From: Duganella lactea
Lineage (GTDB): Bacteria > Pseudomonadota > Gammaproteobacteria > Burkholderiales > Burkholderiaceae_D
Length of the DNA: 64,000 bases
Reading direction: 5' to 3'
Assembly: GCF_009857505.1 (NCBI RefSeq)
Contig: NZ_WWCP01000023.1
Span: 26,209-90,208, forward strand
Part shown: positions 63,367 to 64,000 of the stretch, piece by piece
Layout: each line of letters begins with the position of its first letter
How positions within the stretch are numbered: position 1 is the first letter of the stretch
Program-made: the position numbers and the translations under genes
Notes under the pieces: model-generated
The model's input: only the letters and a program-made list of their open reading frames with translations
Told to the model about the DNA's origin: nothing
The model's database searches: none

Positions 63367-64000
63367 ATGGCAAAAGAAAAGTTCGAGCGGACTAAACCGC
63401 ACGTCAACGTTGGCACCATCGGTCACGTCGACCACGGCAAAACCACCCTGACCGCCGCAATCGCAACCGTCCTGTCGAAGAAATTCGGCGGCGAAGCGAA
63501 AGCCTACGACCAGATCGACGCTGCGCCAGAAGAAAAAGCCCGCGGCATCACCATCAACACCGCGCACGTCGAGTACGAAACCGCTACCCGTCACTACGCG
63601 CACGTTGACTGCCCAGGCCACGCCGACTACATCAAAAACATGATCACCGGCGCAGCGCAGATGGACGGCGCGATCCTGGTGTGCTCCGCCGCTGACGGCC
63701 CAATGCCACAGACCCGCGAACACATCCTGCTGGCCCGTCAGGTTGGCGTGCCATACATCGTCGTGTTCCTGAACAAATGCGACCTGGTGGACGACGAAGA
63801 GCTGCTGGAACTGGTTGAAATGGAAGTGCGCGAGCTGTTGTCGAAATACGAGTTCCCAGGCGACGACCTGCCTATCATCAAAGGTTCGGCACGTAAAGCA
63901 CTGGACGGCGACACCGGTCCTCTGGGCGAGCAAGCCATCATGGCCCTGGCCGAAGCACTGGACAGCTACATCCCTACGCCAGAGCGCGCAGTGGACGGCG
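63367..64000 (+). CDS. tuf: Elongation factor Tu, N-terminal part (runs off the window)
   Basis: 211 codons are present, ending in frame at the window edge; full EF-Tu has about 396 residues. GHVDHGKTT, DCPGHADY and NKCD mark the GTPase domain. It delivers aminoacyl-tRNA to the ribosome. Ribosome-binding site GAGGATG. Last visible gene of the str operon; betaproteobacteria often carry a second tuf elsewhere. Confidence 0.98.
   Translation, partial: MAKEKFERTKPHVNVGTIGHVDHGKTTLTAAIATVLSKKFGGEAKAYDQIDAAPEEKARGITINTAHVEYETATRHYAHVDCPGHADYIKNMITGAAQMDGAILVCSAADGPMPQTREHILLARQVGVPYIVVFLNKCDLVDDEELLELVEMEVRELLSKYEFPGDDLPIIKGSARKALDGDTGPLGEQAIMALAEALDSYIPTPERAVDG

Overview
The window is about 64 kb of GC-rich DNA (roughly 65% G+C by eye) and looks like a chromosomal segment of a free-living betaproteobacterium, most likely an Oxalobacteraceae member (Massilia/Duganella/Janthinobacterium group). 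This rests on the str operon protein sequences, the chemotaxis gene order, and the GC content; it is an inference without a database search. No rRNA, tRNA, IS element, prophage or CRISPR array was seen.

Layout. 1-3.7 kb: the 3' part of a cyclic beta-1,2-glucan synthase gene. 3.7-4.5 kb: a UPF0016-type Mn exporter gene behind a probable yybP-ykoY manganese riboswitch. 4.5-8 kb: a secreted M1 aminopeptidase and a secreted serine beta-lactamase-like hydrolase, translationally coupled. 8-11 kb: a diguanylate cyclase, panD with a perfect hairpin terminator, and a Crp/Fnr regulator. 11-22.8 kb: a chemotaxis operon (receptor, cheY, STAS, cheA, cheW, cheR, cheD, cheB, REC-EAL phosphodiesterase, two receptors) behind a probable sigma-28 promoter; its CheA carries two MshEN-like cyclic-di-GMP-binding motifs. 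22.9-23.7 kb: an exported methyltransferase-like protein.

24-37.2 kb: a ten-gene operon with a duplicated tldD-tldE pair (the TldD copies have twin-arginine signals, the TldE copies have no signal), then DUF4159, a MoxR ATPase, DUF58, a BatA-type membrane protein, a DUF4175-like membrane protein with a His-rich segment, and a last membrane protein. It is preceded by a good sigma-54 promoter and six GGACA-type repeats, mostly 11 bp apart. 42.1-50.2 kb (minus strand): an exporter operon (MacA-like adaptor, ATPase, two MacB-type permeases) followed by its own sigma-54 response regulator, histidine kinase and a spermidine-synthase-like gene. It too has a sigma-54 promoter and an array of the same CGGACA unit. 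My main hypothesis is that this response regulator controls both operons as one envelope or peptide-stress regulon, combining export with periplasmic proteolysis.

Other regions: a divergent PPOX-like flavoprotein/MocR regulator pair with a shared palindrome (37.2-39.5 kb); a TonB-dependent receptor (39.4-41.8 kb); a MutS-like ATPase (50.4-51.9 kb); a small coiled-coil/TM gene broken by an in-frame TAG (51.9-52.1 kb); a GbsR-type regulator with identical operators before itself and before a frameshifted SDR-DoxX gene, followed by DUF2269 and TIGR01777-type genes (52.2-55.5 kb); a Tsr/Tar-type receptor (55.6-57.2 kb); a nitrilase-family gene overlapping a phosphoethanolamine-transferase-like gene (57.2-59.8 kb); and the str operon rpsL-rpsG-fusA-tuf from a strong sigma-70 promoter, running off the end.
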